Shown in pieces: positions 24,225-34,631 of a stretch of DNA of 64,000 nt. The position numbers and the translations under genes were made by a program. A model generated the notes under the pieces. It saw nothing but the letters and a program-made list of their open reading frames with translations, made no database searches and was not told where the DNA came from. How positions within the stretch are numbered: position 1 is the first letter of the stretch; each line of letters starts with the position of its first letter. The stretch is taken from assembly GCF_028368855.1 (NCBI RefSeq), contig NZ_JAQNCY010000004.1:186001-250000 (forward strand), written 5' to 3'. The stretch is from Leisingera sp. SS27. Its GTDB lineage: Bacteria > Pseudomonadota > Alphaproteobacteria > Rhodobacterales > Rhodobacteraceae.

Positions 24225-27200
24225 ATGACCAAGCTGAGCCACGATTTCCGCAGCTATAAGCTGGATGACCGTTACGACTTGACCAAGGGCCGGGTGTTTC
24301 TGACAGGCACGCAGGCGCTGGCCCGGGTAATGCTTGACCAGGCCCGCCGCGACAAGGAAACAGGCCTTAATACTGCAGGGTTTGTCTCCGGCTACCGCGG
24401 CTCGCCGCTGGGCGGGGTAGACTTGGAGTTTTGGCGCGCCAAGGAACGGATGCAAGAAAACCGCATCAAGTTCATGCCCGCCGTGAATGAAGATCTAGGC
24501 GCTACCGCTGTCCTGGGTACCCAGCAGGCCATTCTTGACCCCCATTGCGAGGTCGAGGGCGTATTCTCCATGTGGTACGGCAAGGGGCCTGGGGTTGACC
24601 GCTCCGGCGATGCCTTGAAGCATGGCAACGCCTACGGATCGTCAGCCAAGGGCGGTGTCCTTGTTGTTGCCGGCGACGACCACGGCTGTGTCAGCTCGTC
24701 GATGCCGCACCAGTCGGACGTGGCTTTCATGTCCTGGTTTATGCCGGTTCTGAACCCGGCGGATGTGTCCGAATACCTGACCTTCGGCGAATACGGCTTT
24801 GCCCTGTCCCGCTACTCAGGCACCTGGGTCGGCTTCAAAGCAGTGTCGGAAACCGTGGAGAGCGCGCGCTCGGTGGAACTGCAGCCGGACCGAGAATTCA
24901 TTTATCCGGAGCTGCCGGATTACCCTGGCGGGCTGCATATCCGCCGCGCAGACCTGCCCTCGCCCGAAATCGAAACCCGCATCCACGCCAAGCTGGACGC
25001 GGTGCGCGCCTTTGCCGAGGCAAACCCGATCGACAAGCGAATCTATGATATCAAAGACGCCCGCTTCGGCTTCGTCTCCACCGGCAAGGGGCATCTGGAC
25101 CTGATGGAGGCCCTGCGGCTGCTAGGACTGGACGAGGTCGTCTGCCGCCGCCTGGGCATCGACATCTACAAGGTCGGCATGGTCTGGCCGCTGGACCGCA
25201 CCGATGCGCTGAAGTTCGTAAAGGGCAAGCAGGAAGTGCTGGTTGTCGAAGAAAAGCGCGGCATTATCGAAAGCCAGTTCAAGGAGAACTTCTATGACTG
25301 GCCCGGCAGCAAGCCGGAGAAGATGGTCGGCAAATACGACAGCCAGGGCGAGCCGCTGATCCCGTGGACCGGCGAGCTGAGCCCGCTGCTGCTGGCGCCC
25401 ATCGTGGCGGCACGGCTGGACAAGTTTTTCCCGGAAGAAAACCTTCCGGCGAAGGCCGCTGCGCTGACTGCTGAGCCGCCGAAAGTGCTGAACGTGCCCG
25501 GCGCCACCCGCACGCCTTACTTCTGCTCCGGCTGCCCGCACAACACGTCTACCAAGCTGCCGGAAGGCTCCAAAGCGTTTTCCGGCATCGGCTGTCATGT
25601 GATGGCCAGCTGGATGGATCGCGAAACCGCCGGCTATGCCCAGATGGGCGGTGAAGGCGTGCCGTGGACCGTTGCCTCGCAGTTCAATGGAAACAAGCAT
25701 GTGTTTCAGAACCTCGGCGAAGGCACCTGGTATCACTCCGGTTCGCTGGCAATCCGCCAGGCGGTCGCGGCCGGCACCAACATCACCTACAAGATCCTGT
25801 ATAACGACGCGGTGGCAATGACCGGCGGCCAGCCGGTGGACGGACCGGTTTCGGTGCATGGCATCGCCCAGACCTGCCGCGCCGAAGGCGTGCAGCGTAT
25901 TGCGCTGGTCTCGGACAACATCGGCAAGTTCAACCATGGAGATTTCCCGAGCGGCACGACCTTCCATGACCGCGCGGAGCTGGACAGCGTGCAACGCGAG
26001 CTGCGCGAGATCCCCGGCGTCACCGTGCTGATCTACGAGCAGACCTGCGCCACCGAAAAGCGCCGCCGCCGCAAGCGCGGCAAGATGGAGGATCCCAAGC
26101 GGTTTGCCTTCATCAACGATCTGGTTTGCGAGGGCTGCGGCGATTGCTCGGTTGAATCCAACTGCCTGAGCGTGGAGCCGAAAGAGACGCCTTTCGGACG
26201 CAAACGCAAGATCAACCTCTCAACCTGCAACAAGGACTTTTCCTGCCTGAACGGGTTCTGCCCCAGCTTTGTCACGGTCGAGGGCGCAACCCGGCGCAAG
26301 AAGAAGCCAGCCGGGCTGGACACCGCCAAACTGACGGCCCAATTGCCCGCCCCGGACCTTCCCTCCCTGTCCGAGCCGTTTGATCTGCTCGTCACCGGAG
26401 TGGGCGGCACCGGAGTTGTCACTGTCGGGGCGCTGATCACCATGGCCGCGCATTTGGAGGGCAAGGGATCCAGCGTGCTGGATTTCACCGGCTTTGCTCA
26501 GAAATTCGGCACCGTGCTGAGCTATATCCGGCTGTCCAATTCCCCTGAAACGCTGAATCAGGTCAGGATTGACCAAGGCGGCGCAGATGCAGTCATTGGC
26601 TGCGATGTTGTCGTCAGCTCGGCACCGAAGGCGTCAACTCATTACCGCGCAGGCACCAAAGTCGTACTGAACCGGGCAGAAATGCCCACGGGTGACCTGG
26701 TCCTGCGGCGCGATGCAGACCTCATGGCAGGGGTGCGTGAACGGACTATTGCAGAAGCTGTTGGCCCGGCCAATCTGTCAGGTTTCAACGCAAATGAAGC
26801 CGCAGAATCCCTGCTGGGCGACGCGGTTCTGGCCAATGTGATGATGCTGGGATTTTCTTGGCAAAAGGGGCTGGTTCCGGTCAGTGCCGGTGCTTTGGAC
26901 CAAGCTATCGAGCTGAACGGCGTTGCGATCGAAAAGAACCGCCTCGCTTTTGCCATTGGCCGCGCCATGGCTGCAAACCCGAAGCTGGTTGAGGAGATAT
27001 ACAAGGAAACTCCAGACAAGGACGAAACGCTGACGGAACTGGTCGAGCGGCGTGCAACCTTCCTGACCGGATACCAGGACACCAAATATGCCGCACGGTT
27101 TCATGAAACGCTCGCCCGGTTCCGCGACGCCCTTCCGGCGCGGGCGCAGGAACAGCTGGTCGAAGCAGCAGCCCGTTCCCTGTTCAAGCTGATGTCCTAT

Positions 27201-27647
27201 AAGGACGAATTTGAGGTTGCACGCCTGCTGACCAGCGAGAAGTTCCGTCACCAGATCGAGGACGAATTCGAGGGTGATTTCACGGTCAAATACCACCTCG
27301 CTCCGCCGCTGCTGAGCCGCAAAAAGGATAGCCGCGGCCGACCGCTGAAACGCTCATTTGGCCCTTGGCTGCGCCCGGCACTGAACCTGCTAGTCAAGGC
27401 ACGCCGCCTGCGCGGCACCGCCTTCAACATCTTCGGGTACCACGAGGAAGCCCGGCTGCACCGCGATCTGCTGACGTGGTACGAGGCCGCGCTCAGCAAG
27501 ATTGCCCAACGCTACGCGCCTGGCACCCATGACGCCTGCCTCGATATACTGAAAGCACCGATGGAAATCCGCGGTTACGGGCCGGTGCGCCTGGAGGCTG
27601 CGAAGGCCGTTAGAGCAAAAACAGATGAGATGCTGGGCACGCTTTAG
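24225..27647 (+). CDS. Fused indolepyruvate:ferredoxin oxidoreductase (IorA-IorB)
   Basis: A 1140-residue enzyme that oxidatively decarboxylates aryl pyruvates (indole-, phenyl-) to arylacetyl-CoA with ferredoxin as acceptor. The N-terminal alpha part contains CSGCPHN (about 433) and the thiamine-diphosphate-binding MTGGQPVDG (about 533). A ferredoxin-like segment holds CEGCGDC...NC (about 635-650) and a further CNKDFSCLNGFC group. The gamma/IorB part starts with GVGGTGVVTVG (about 720). Archaeal enzymes have these on two chains; the single-chain form is common in aerobic proteobacteria. It diverges from an Lrp regulator. In Phaeobacter a homologue supplies phenylacetyl-CoA from phenylpyruvate. 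Confidence 0.93.
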   Translation: MTKLSHDFRSYKLDDRYDLTKGRVFLTGTQALARVMLDQARRDKETGLNTAGFVSGYRGSPLGGVDLEFWRAKERMQENRIKFMPAVNEDLGATAVLGTQQAILDPHCEVEGVFSMWYGKGPGVDRSGDALKHGNAYGSSAKGGVLVVAGDDHGCVSSSMPHQSDVAFMSWFMPVLNPADVSEYLTFGEYGFALSRYSGTWVGFKAVSETVESARSVELQPDREFIYPELPDYPGGLHIRRADLPSPEIETRIHAKLDAVRAFAEANPIDKRIYDIKDARFGFVSTGKGHLDLMEALRLLGLDEVVCRRLGIDIYKVGMVWPLDRTDALKFVKGKQEVLVVEEKRGIIESQFKENFYDWPGSKPEKMVGKYDSQGEPLIPWTGELSPLLLAPIVAARLDKFFPEENLPAKAAALTAEPPKVLNVPGATRTPYFCSGCPHNTSTKLPEGSKAFSGIGCHVMASWMDRETAGYAQMGGEGVPWTVASQFNGNKHVFQNLGEGTWYHSGSLAIRQAVAAGTNITYKILYNDAVAMTGGQPVDGPVSVHGIAQTCRAEGVQRIALVSDNIGKFNHGDFPSGTTFHDRAELDSVQRELREIPGVTVLIYEQTCATEKRRRRKRGKMEDPKRFAFINDLVCEGCGDCSVESNCLSVEPKETPFGRKRKINLSTCNKDFSCLNGFCPSFVTVEGATRRKKKPAGLDTAKLTAQLPAPDLPSLSEPFDLLVTGVGGTGVVTVGALITMAAHLEGKGSSVLDFTGFAQKFGTVLSYIRLSNSPETLNQVRIDQGGADAVIGCDVVVSSAPKASTHYRAGTKVVLNRAEMPTGDLVLRRDADLMAGVRERTIAEAVGPANLSGFNANEAAESLLGDAVLANVMMLGFSWQKGLVPVSAGALDQAIELNGVAIEKNRLAFAIGRAMAANPKLVEEIYKETPDKDETLTELVERRATFLTGYQDTKYAARFHETLARFRDALPARAQEQLVEAAARSLFKLMSYKDEFEVARLLTSEKFRHQIEDEFEGDFTVKYHLAPPLLSRKKDSRGRPLKRSFGPWLRPALNLLVKARRLRGTAFNIFGYHEEARLHRDLLTWYEAALSKIAQRYAPGTHDACLDILKAPMEIRGYGPVRLEAAKAVRAKTDEMLGTL

Positions 27648-27677
27648 GAAACGCTAATGATTGTCAGCACAGGGATT

Positions 27678-28343
27678 TCAGACGTCCCAGTGCTGGCGTG
27701 TGAACGCAGTGAAGGCTTCCATTTCCTCTGCCAGGGGCTCCTGCCCGGTGAACACCTTGAGGTATTCAGGCGTCACCTCCAGACGGTGGGCGTGGCTTTC
27801 GTTCGGGTCCGCCATGTCATAGCCCAACTGCATATAGTAGAGTACTTTGGCACGGGTCATTGCCTCCCGTTCCAAATAGCCATAGCGGGCGAACATTGCT
27901 GTCAAAGCTTTAACCCGGCGCCGGTCGGACCGGTCCAGCAGGCTGCGAACCTTGCCTGAGCGGCGCGACCAGTCCCGCACCGCAAAATCCAAGGCGGTGT
28001 TGAACAGGTTGGGATTGGTGATGCAGTGGAAGACGTTCAGCACTGCGCCAGTGATCGTCTTGGCCGGCGCCTCCGCCTGGCGCACCATTCCCGCTGTGTT
28101 CGTCTGCTCCCAAGTTTTCAGGAGCGCGTCCAGCAGATCCTGGCGCGACTTGAAGTACCAGTAGAACGAAGATCTAGAAACCTGCATCCGCTCAGCCAGT
28201 GCCAGCACTTTGACCTGCTCAACCCCGTCAGAGATAAGCACGTCCATAGCGACATTAAGCCAGTCATTGCGGGTGACCTTGATATTGCCGATCAATGGCT
28301 CAGCCTCAGGATTATCCCGGTGCAGGACAGGTTTTTGCGCCAT
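27678..28343 (-). CDS. TetR-family regulator
   Basis: A 221-residue protein with a TetR helix-turn-helix near residues 30-75 (LAERMQVSRSSFYWYFKSRQDLLDALL) and a C-terminal all-helical sensor domain. It is convergent with the oxidoreductase gene (30-base gap) and divergent from the ABC importer operon, separated by a 421-base region. It might control either side; no operator was recognised. Confidence 0.9.
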   Translation of the reverse strand: MAQKPVLHRDNPEAEPLIGNIKVTRNDWLNVAMDVLISDGVEQVKVLALAERMQVSRSSFYWYFKSRQDLLDALLKTWEQTNTAGMVRQAEAPAKTITGAVLNVFHCITNPNLFNTALDFAVRDWSRRSGKVRSLLDRSDRRRVKALTAMFARYGYLEREAMTRAKVLYYMQLGYDMADPNESHAHRLEVTPEYLKVFTGQEPLAEEMEAFTAFTRQHWDV

Positions 28344-28728
28344 GGGCGGCCTTTCAGGTAGATTGCATTCGCGTTAGTCTATGCCGGGCTTGCAGCGAGC
28401 GCCAACACAGCACTCCAGTCTGCGCCGAATTGCGATCAGGCTTGAGTGGCCTTGGCGACACACCGTACTGTCGGCACGGCTTTCAAGAGTTTGTGGCAAC
28501 TGGCGGCTGCTCACACATGATCAAGCTTTGCCGCCACTGCACGGCCGCCCCTCCCTAGCCCCCGTACAGCCAGCCTAAACGCGCGTTGCAAAGCATCCCC
28601 GGACCCGCAACGCCTTCTTCAGCTTTACGAATTTCCTTTTGCAAAGTCGGCATCTGGCCAAATGGGGTTTGACTAAACGGCCTCCGGCGCGCGAAGGTGT
28701 TGAAAAAAACAGGGGAAAACACAATCTC
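28344..28728. other. Gene-free region upstream of the ABC importer
   Basis: I see no credible coding frame here. A TTGACT hexamer at 28668 resembles a -35 element, but I find no convincing -10 at proper spacing. The segment should hold divergent promoters of the TetR gene and the transporter. Confidence 0.5.
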
Positions 28729-28764
28729 ATGAGCGCCTTGAACCAGCTGGGCGGGCAATTTTGA
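28729..28764 (+). CDS. 11-codon upstream reading frame abutting the ABC ATPase gene
   Basis: ATG at 28729 is preceded by AGGGGA and opens an 11-residue frame (MSALNQLGGQF) whose TGA ends at 28764, immediately before the ATPase ATG at 28765. The arrangement would couple translation of the transporter to this leader. It could also be fortuitous. Confidence 0.35.
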   Translation: MSALNQLGGQF

Positions 28765-30546
28765 ATGCGTCCGCTGCTGTCCGTCGAAAACCTCAGCATC
28801 GGGTTTGGCAAGGGAGACTCCGTTGTCAAGGACGTCAGCTTTGCCGTCCAGCCCGGCGAAACACTTGCCTTGGTTGGGGAAAGCGGCTCGGGCAAGACGA
28901 TTTCCTGCCGTGCGGTTCTACGCATTCTGCCAAAAGTGGCGCAGCTGCGTTCTGGACGGATAATTCTGGAGACCCGGGGCAAGAAGCTGGACCTTGCCAC
29001 GCTTGACGAACGCTTGATGCGCGACGTGCGCGGCAATACGGTCTCAATGATATTTCAGGAGCCGATGCGGTCCCTGTCACCGCTGCACCGGATCGGAAAT
29101 CAAGTATCCGAAGTCCTGTGGCTGCACGGTCGCAAATCTGAACGTGAAGCACGAAATGTGGTCCTGGAGTGTTTTGAACGGGTCGGGTTTCCTGACCCAG
29201 AACGCACCTACCGCTCCTACCCGTTCGAGCTGTCAGGGGGAATGCGCCAGCGGGCGATGATAGCCATGGCAATGGTTGCGAAGCCTGACCTGCTGATTGC
29301 GGACGAGCCGACCACGGCACTGGATGTCACCACGCAGGCGCAGGTGCTGGGGCTGATGAAGGACCTGCAGCGCGAAACCGGCATGGCGATGATCCTGGTC
29401 ACCCATGATCTTGGTGTGGTTGCCAATATGGCTGAGCAGGTGGTGGTGATGCACAAGGGCAGGGTCATGGAAGCAGGGCCTGCCGAACCGATGCTGCGAT
29501 CGCCGGCACATCCCTACACCAAGGCATTGTTCGACGCCGCACCGGAGATTCCGGATGCGGAAGTTGTCGCAATCCCGCCATTGCGCGATGATCTGATCCT
29601 GGAGATGAAAAATGTCTCCAAAACTTACACTCTGCGGGCAGGCAAAGGCTGGAAGGCCCCGACACTGATCCATGCCTGCCGGGAAATCGATTTGCGGGTG
29701 ACCCGCGGCGAGACGCTGGCAATTGTGGGAGAGAGCGGCTCAGGCAAGACAACAGCCGCCCGGATTGCCCTGGGGGCAGAGCCTCCCGATCCCGGTGGCG
29801 AGGTTCTGTTCCGGCCAGACCCCAGCCGCCCCCCTGTCGCAGTGCATGACATGGACCGGGAAACGCGGACGGCTTTTCAGAAACAAGCTCAGATGGTGTT
29901 TCAGGATCCGTACTCGTCACTGTCACCCAGGATGCGCATTCAGGACACGCTGATGGAGCCGCTGGACATCCATCGCATAGGCACCCGTTCCGAGCGGCGC
30001 GACAAGGCTGCGGAAATGCTGCGCCTGGTAGGTCTGTCGCCTGATATGCTGAAACGCTATCCCCACGCCTTTTCCGGCGGCCAGCGCCAGCGCCTGTCAA
30101 TTGCGCGGGCGCTGATGCTCGACCCAGCTCTGATAGTATGCGATGAACCGACTTCAGCACTGGACGTATCGGTTCAGGAACAAATCCTGCGGCTGCTGGA
30201 GGAAATCCGCGACCAGCACAAATTGTCCTACCTGTTTATCAGCCATGACCTGGCCGTGGTGGCACGGATTGCAGATGAAGTTGCGGTCATGCGGCGCGGG
30301 CTGATCGTCGAGCAGGCACCGCCGGAAACACTGTTCTACAATCCGCAACATCCCTATACCAAGGCTCTGATCGCTGCCCAGCCGGAGCCTGACATAGACC
30401 GGCCAATCGACCTGAAATTGGTGGCGCAGGGTGCAGGTGCCCCTGAGCACTGGCCAGAGGAGTTCAGGTTTAACGGTGCCGAAGCTCCGCCTCTGGTCGG
30501 AAAGAAACACCTGGAACCTGGCCACAAGGTGCGCTGCCATGCTTGA
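28765..30546 (+). CDS. Duplicated ABC transporter ATPase, peptide/oligosaccharide type
   Basis: A 593-residue protein of two tandem ATPase modules (DppD/DppF-like fused, as in YejF). Each module has a Walker A (GESGSGKT), a signature ([10 protein letters not shown] and [10 protein letters not shown]) and a Walker B ([12 protein letters not shown] and [12 protein letters not shown]). It powers uptake through the two permeases encoded downstream. The stop overlaps the binding-protein start by eight bases. It begins directly after an 11-codon leader frame. Confidence 0.95.
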   Translation: MRPLLSVENLSIGFGKGDSVVKDVSFAVQPGETLALVGESGSGKTISCRAVLRILPKVAQLRSGRIILETRGKKLDLATLDERLMRDVRGNTVSMIFQEPMRSLSPLHRIGNQVSEVLWLHGRKSEREARNVVLECFERVGFPDPERTYRSYPFELSGGMRQRAMIAMAMVAKPDLLIADEPTTALDVTTQAQVLGLMKDLQRETGMAMILVTHDLGVVANMAEQVVVMHKGRVMEAGPAEPMLRSPAHPYTKALFDAAPEIPDAEVVAIPPLRDDLILEMKNVSKTYTLRAGKGWKAPTLIHACREIDLRVTRGETLAIVGESGSGKTTAARIALGAEPPDPGGEVLFRPDPSRPPVAVHDMDRETRTAFQKQAQMVFQDPYSSLSPRMRIQDTLMEPLDIHRIGTRSERRDKAAEMLRLVGLSPDMLKRYPHAFSGGQRQRLSIARALMLDPALIVCDEPTSALDVSVQEQILRLLEEIRDQHKLSYLFISHDLAVVARIADEVAVMRRGLIVEQAPPETLFYNPQHPYTKALIAAQPEPDIDRPIDLKLVAQGAGAPEHWPEEFRFNGAEAPPLVGKKHLEPGHKVRCHA

Positions 30547-32452
30547 TGCCCTGAAACCTTTGCTGGCCGCCATCTTTTGCTTTACGCCTTTGGGGGCTCT
30601 TGCAGACATCACAGTGCAGGAAAGCAACTTCTGGAAGTCAGAGGTTACGGCAGGGTACCTGCCCCCTGCTGCGAAACGCTTGCCCGAGGTGCCGCTGGTG
30701 GTCGATCTGACAGCCAAGGGCCGCGACTTTGGCCTTCAGGGCGGCACCCTCAATACGATGGTCACCCGCTCCAAGGACATCCGGCAGATGGTTGTTTACG
30801 GATACGCTCGGCTGGCAGGCTATGATGAGAAGTACCAGTTAAAGCCGGATATCCTGCTGGGATATGAAAACGAGGGGAACCGCCGCTACACGCTGAAACT
30901 TCGGCCTGGGCACCGCTGGTCCAATGGCGACGCCTTCACATCGGGCGATTTCCGCTACTGGTGGGACGACGTTGCCAACAACGAACTGCTGAGTCCCGCC
31001 GGCCCGCCTGATTTCCTGCGGGTGATGGGTAAGCTGCCGCGGGTCAGCTTCCCTGACGAAACCACAGTAATTTATGAATGGAACGACCCCAACCCCAGCT
31101 TTTTGCACATGCTGGCCCAGGCGCGCCCGCCCTTTATCTACCGCCCGGCCAAGTATCTGAAACAGTTTCATGCGGACTACGCCGACCCGGCAATTCTGGA
31201 GGAAGAAGTCGACTATGCCCGCGTGAAAAGCTGGGCTGCCCTGCACAACAAGTACGACAATATGTACAAGTTCGACAATCACGAGCTTCCGACCTTGCAG
31301 CCGTGGATCAACGCCTCGCCTGGCAAGAAGATCCGCCACCAATTTGTGCGCAACCCTTACTATCACCGGATCGACAGCCGGGGTGTCCAGCTGCCTTATA
31401 TTGATACCGTCGAGATGGAGATCGTGACTGCCGGTCTGGTGGCCGCCAAATCAAATGCCGGGGAAGCCGATTTGCAGGCCCGCGGGCTGGACTTCCGCGA
31501 CATTCCTATTCTGCGCAAGGGGGAAAAGGACAACTCCGGCTACAAAACCTATCTTTGGGGCAACGGTGCGGCCTCGCAAATCGCCATCTACCCGAACTTG
31601 AACACTCAGGACCCGGTGTGGCGGAACATTCTGCGCGATGTGCGGGTGCGGCGTGCTCTATCGCTTGCAATCAACCGGCGCGCAATCAACAGGGCGCTTT
31701 ACTTCAATCTTGCCAAACCCGGCGCGATGACCGTTTTGGAGCAAAGCGAGCTCTTTGATCCCGCCTTTAGGGATGCATGGGCACAGTTTGACCCAGAGCA
31801 CGCCAATCAATTGCTGGACGAAGCCGGGCTAACGGACAAGGACGGCTATGGCATCCGATATTTGCCTGATGGCCGTCTGATGGAACTGATCGTGGAAACC
31901 GCTGGTGAACGGCAGGAAGTGGAAAACGCCCTGCAGATCATCGCCGATGACTGGCGCGATATCGGCGTCAAGTTGATTATGCGGCCTCTGGACCGCGATA
32001 TTCTCAGGAACCGCGTGTTCTCAGGAAGTTCTATGGCTTCTGCCTGGTTTGGCTGGGACAACGGCCTGCCACAGTCCTATACATCCCCCGTTTACTTGGC
32101 GCCGACTGATCAGGTCTTTCTGTCCTGGCCGAAATGGGGCCAGTTCTACCAGACCGGTGGCAATTCAGGCGAACCGCCAGACATGGCGCCGGCCCAGCAA
32201 CTGCTCTCCCTTTTGCAGGACTGGGACATGGCCACGACCAAGGCCGAACGCATGGCTGCATGGCACGCCATGCTGAAAATCCACGCCGAACAGGTCTACG
32301 CCATCGGTGTGATAGCAGCTGCACCGCAACCCGTGGTCGTCAGCAACCGACTGCGCAATGTGCCGGAGAAAGCAATCTGGGCCTGGGATCCGGGCGCGCA
32401 TTTCGGCGTCTACCGGCCGGATGAATTCTTTTTCGAGGATGGCCTGGACTGA
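30539..32452 (+). CDS. ABC transporter solute-binding protein, family 5
   Basis: A 637-residue periplasmic binding protein. An N-terminal signal peptide (about 1-22, cleavage after ALA) is followed by a family-5 fold. GGTLNTMVTRS, LKLRPGHRWSNGD and VRRALSLAINRRAIN are typical strand/loop motifs. The protein is longer than most dipeptide-binding proteins and closer in size to YejA or alpha-galactoside binders; substrate is not assigned. The start is set at 30539 inside the ATPase gene, because it yields the signal peptide. Confidence 0.9.
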   Translation: MLDALKPLLAAIFCFTPLGALADITVQESNFWKSEVTAGYLPPAAKRLPEVPLVVDLTAKGRDFGLQGGTLNTMVTRSKDIRQMVVYGYARLAGYDEKYQLKPDILLGYENEGNRRYTLKLRPGHRWSNGDAFTSGDFRYWWDDVANNELLSPAGPPDFLRVMGKLPRVSFPDETTVIYEWNDPNPSFLHMLAQARPPFIYRPAKYLKQFHADYADPAILEEEVDYARVKSWAALHNKYDNMYKFDNHELPTLQPWINASPGKKIRHQFVRNPYYHRIDSRGVQLPYIDTVEMEIVTAGLVAAKSNAGEADLQARGLDFRDIPILRKGEKDNSGYKTYLWGNGAASQIAIYPNLNTQDPVWRNILRDVRVRRALSLAINRRAINRALYFNLAKPGAMTVLEQSELFDPAFRDAWAQFDPEHANQLLDEAGLTDKDGYGIRYLPDGRLMELIVETAGERQEVENALQIIADDWRDIGVKLIMRPLDRDILRNRVFSGSSMASAWFGWDNGLPQSYTSPVYLAPTDQVFLSWPKWGQFYQTGGNSGEPPDMAPAQQLLSLLQDWDMATTKAERMAAWHAMLKIHAEQVYAIGVIAAAPQPVVVSNRLRNVPEKAIWAWDPGAHFGVYRPDEFFFEDGLD

Positions 32453-33480
32453 TGGAGATACTGCGATACGCCATCTACCGTTTTGGCACCATGCTGATGA
32501 CACTTCTGGTGGTTTCGGTTCTGATCTTTGTGATTATCAACCTCCCGCCCGGAGATTACCTGTCGAACCAAATTGCCGAACTGCAGGCAACCGGACAGTC
32601 CGCAGGAGTGGCCAAGGCCGAATTCCTGCGAAAAGAGTACGCACTCGATAAGCCGCTGTGGCAGCAATACATGATCTGGATGGGCTTCATGCCTGGACCG
32701 CATGGCTTTTCCGGAATGATACAGGGAAATTTCGGCTGGTCATTCGAGTTTGACAGCCCTGTAGCCGATATTGTCGGCGACAGTTTGTGGCTGACAGTAC
32801 TGGTGAACCTTGCTGCGGTAATCTTTGTCTATGCCGTCGCTCTGCCGCTTGGGGTGCTGGCGGCTGCCCGCGCCCGCAGTTGGGTCGATTACACCACCGC
32901 CTTTGTCGGATACCTCGGCCTTGCAACCCCGAACTTTCTGCTGGCGCTGATACTGTTCTATTACGGCCACCGCTGGTTTGACTTGCCGATCGGCGGGCTG
33001 ATGGCACCTGAATTCGAGGGGGTCCCAATGAACTGGGAGAAGGTGAAGTCAATTCTGGTTCATCTGATTGTCCCAACTTTTGTGATCGGAACCGCCGGCG
33101 CCTCTGCTATGATGCAGCGGCTGCGCGCAAATATGCTGGACGAGCTGGGTAAACCCTATGTTGAGACCGCAATTGCAAAGGGAATGGCGCCATCGCGGAT
33201 GCTCGCCAAATACCCGCTGCGGGTGGCCTTCAACCCCTTTGTTGCCGACATCGGCAATCTGCTACCCTCGATGATCTCCGGCTCTGTTCTGGTATCGGTT
33301 GTTCTGGGCCTGCAGACCATCGGCCCGACCCTGCTGACGGCGCTCAAGACTCAGGACATGTTTCTATCCGGTTTCGTGCTGATGTTCGTTGCCCTGCTCA
33401 CCCTGATCGGGACGATGATTTCAGATGTTCTTCTGGTGCTGCTTGACCCCAGGATCCGCTACGAGGGGCGCGACGCATGA
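32452..33480 (+). CDS. ABC transporter permease, DppB/YejB type
   Basis: A 342-residue inner-membrane permease. About six transmembrane helices are visible, with the conserved EAA-like loop (ETAIAKGMAPSRMLAKYPLR) near residues 235-260. It shares one base with the upstream stop (TGATG) and overlaps the next gene by ATGA, so the importer is translated as one unit. Confidence 0.94.
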   Translation: MEILRYAIYRFGTMLMTLLVVSVLIFVIINLPPGDYLSNQIAELQATGQSAGVAKAEFLRKEYALDKPLWQQYMIWMGFMPGPHGFSGMIQGNFGWSFEFDSPVADIVGDSLWLTVLVNLAAVIFVYAVALPLGVLAAARARSWVDYTTAFVGYLGLATPNFLLALILFYYGHRWFDLPIGGLMAPEFEGVPMNWEKVKSILVHLIVPTFVIGTAGASAMMQRLRANMLDELGKPYVETAIAKGMAPSRMLAKYPLRVAFNPFVADIGNLLPSMISGSVLVSVVLGLQTIGPTLLTALKTQDMFLSGFVLMFVALLTLIGTMISDVLLVLLDPRIRYEGRDA

Positions 33481-34631
33481 CCCACCTGCCTGACGGACGT
33501 TTCGTCGATGATGAACCCTTTGATCCAAAGGCCTCTTTGCTGGAGCTAGAGCGCAAGGATCTGGACGCCCCAAACTGGCTGCTTGTCTGGCGCAAATTCA
33601 AGACGCACAGGCTTGGCCTCATCTCGGGTATTTTCCTGCTGATTGCCTACGGGCTGATCCCGTTTGCCGGATTCATTGCCCCTTACGGCCCGAACCAGCG
33701 GTTTTCCGAACACCTCTACTCGCCGCCGCAGTCAATCAAGCTGTTTCACGAAGGCGATTTTGTCGGCCCCTTCGTCTATCCAATGACCTCCGAGGCCAAC
33801 CTGGAAACATTTCAGTGGGAGTTCAGTCCGGATACCTCGCGGCCGTTAAAACTCAAGTTCTTCTGCGAAGGCAGCACTTACTATCTTGCCGGTTTCATAG
33901 AGAGTAACAGGCACCTGTTCTGTGCTAGCGAGGAAGCCACGATCTTCATCATGGGGTCCGACCGCCTGGGCCGTGACATCTTCAGCCGCGTGTCCTATGG
34001 CGCACAGCTGTCGCTGACGGTCGGCCTGATCGGGATCACAGTCTCATTTGTGCTTGGAATCTTCTTCGGCAGCGTCGCTGGCTATTTCGGCGGCCGCGTG
34101 GACTGGGCTGTGAACCGGGTGATTGAGATCTTGCGCTCACTGCCGGAGCTGCCTTTGTGGCTTGCCCTGTCTGCTGCGGTGCCGTCAAACTGGTCGCCTG
34201 TTGCGGTGTTCTTCATTATCTCAATCATTCTTGGCATTCTTGACTGGCCCGGTCTGGCCCGCTCCGTACGCGCCAAGTTCCTGTCCTTGCGGGAAGAGGA
34301 ATATGTCCGCGCCGCGGAAATGATGGGTGCCTCCTCCGGACGAGTGATCCGCAAGCATCTGCTGCCGAATTTCATGTCGCACCTGATTGCGTCAGCCACT
34401 CTGTCGATTCCGGCGATGATCCTTGGTGAAACTGCATTGTCATTTCTCGGCCTTGGCCTGCGCGCGCCTGCAGTCAGCTGGGGGGTGATGCTCAATGACG
34501 CGCAGAACCTCACGTCTGTAGAAATCTATCCTTGGCTCGCCATTCCGATGCTGCCGATTGTTGTCGTCGTGCTTGCTTTCAACTTCCTTGGCGACGGGCT
34601 GCGCGACAGCTTGGACCCGTATCAGCAATGA
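33477..34631 (+). CDS. ABC transporter permease, DppC/YejE type with periplasmic insert
   Basis: A 384-residue permease, longer than typical DppC because of a periplasmic loop of about 80 residues after the first helix (residues about 65-155, containing TYYLAGF and RHLFCA). The core has GSDRLGRDIFSR before helix 2 and the EAA motif RAAEMMGASSGRVIRKHLLPN. The same insert occurs in a family-5 importer branch found in Rhizobiales and Thermotogae (from memory). The stop overlaps the CoA transferase start by four bases. Confidence 0.93.
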   Translation: MTHLPDGRFVDDEPFDPKASLLELERKDLDAPNWLLVWRKFKTHRLGLISGIFLLIAYGLIPFAGFIAPYGPNQRFSEHLYSPPQSIKLFHEGDFVGPFVYPMTSEANLETFQWEFSPDTSRPLKLKFFCEGSTYYLAGFIESNRHLFCASEEATIFIMGSDRLGRDIFSRVSYGAQLSLTVGLIGITVSFVLGIFFGSVAGYFGGRVDWAVNRVIEILRSLPELPLWLALSAAVPSNWSPVAVFFIISIILGILDWPGLARSVRAKFLSLREEEYVRAAEMMGASSGRVIRKHLLPNFMSHLIASATLSIPAMILGETALSFLGLGLRAPAVSWGVMLNDAQNLTSVEIYPWLAIPMLPIVVVVLAFNFLGDGLRDSLDPYQQ

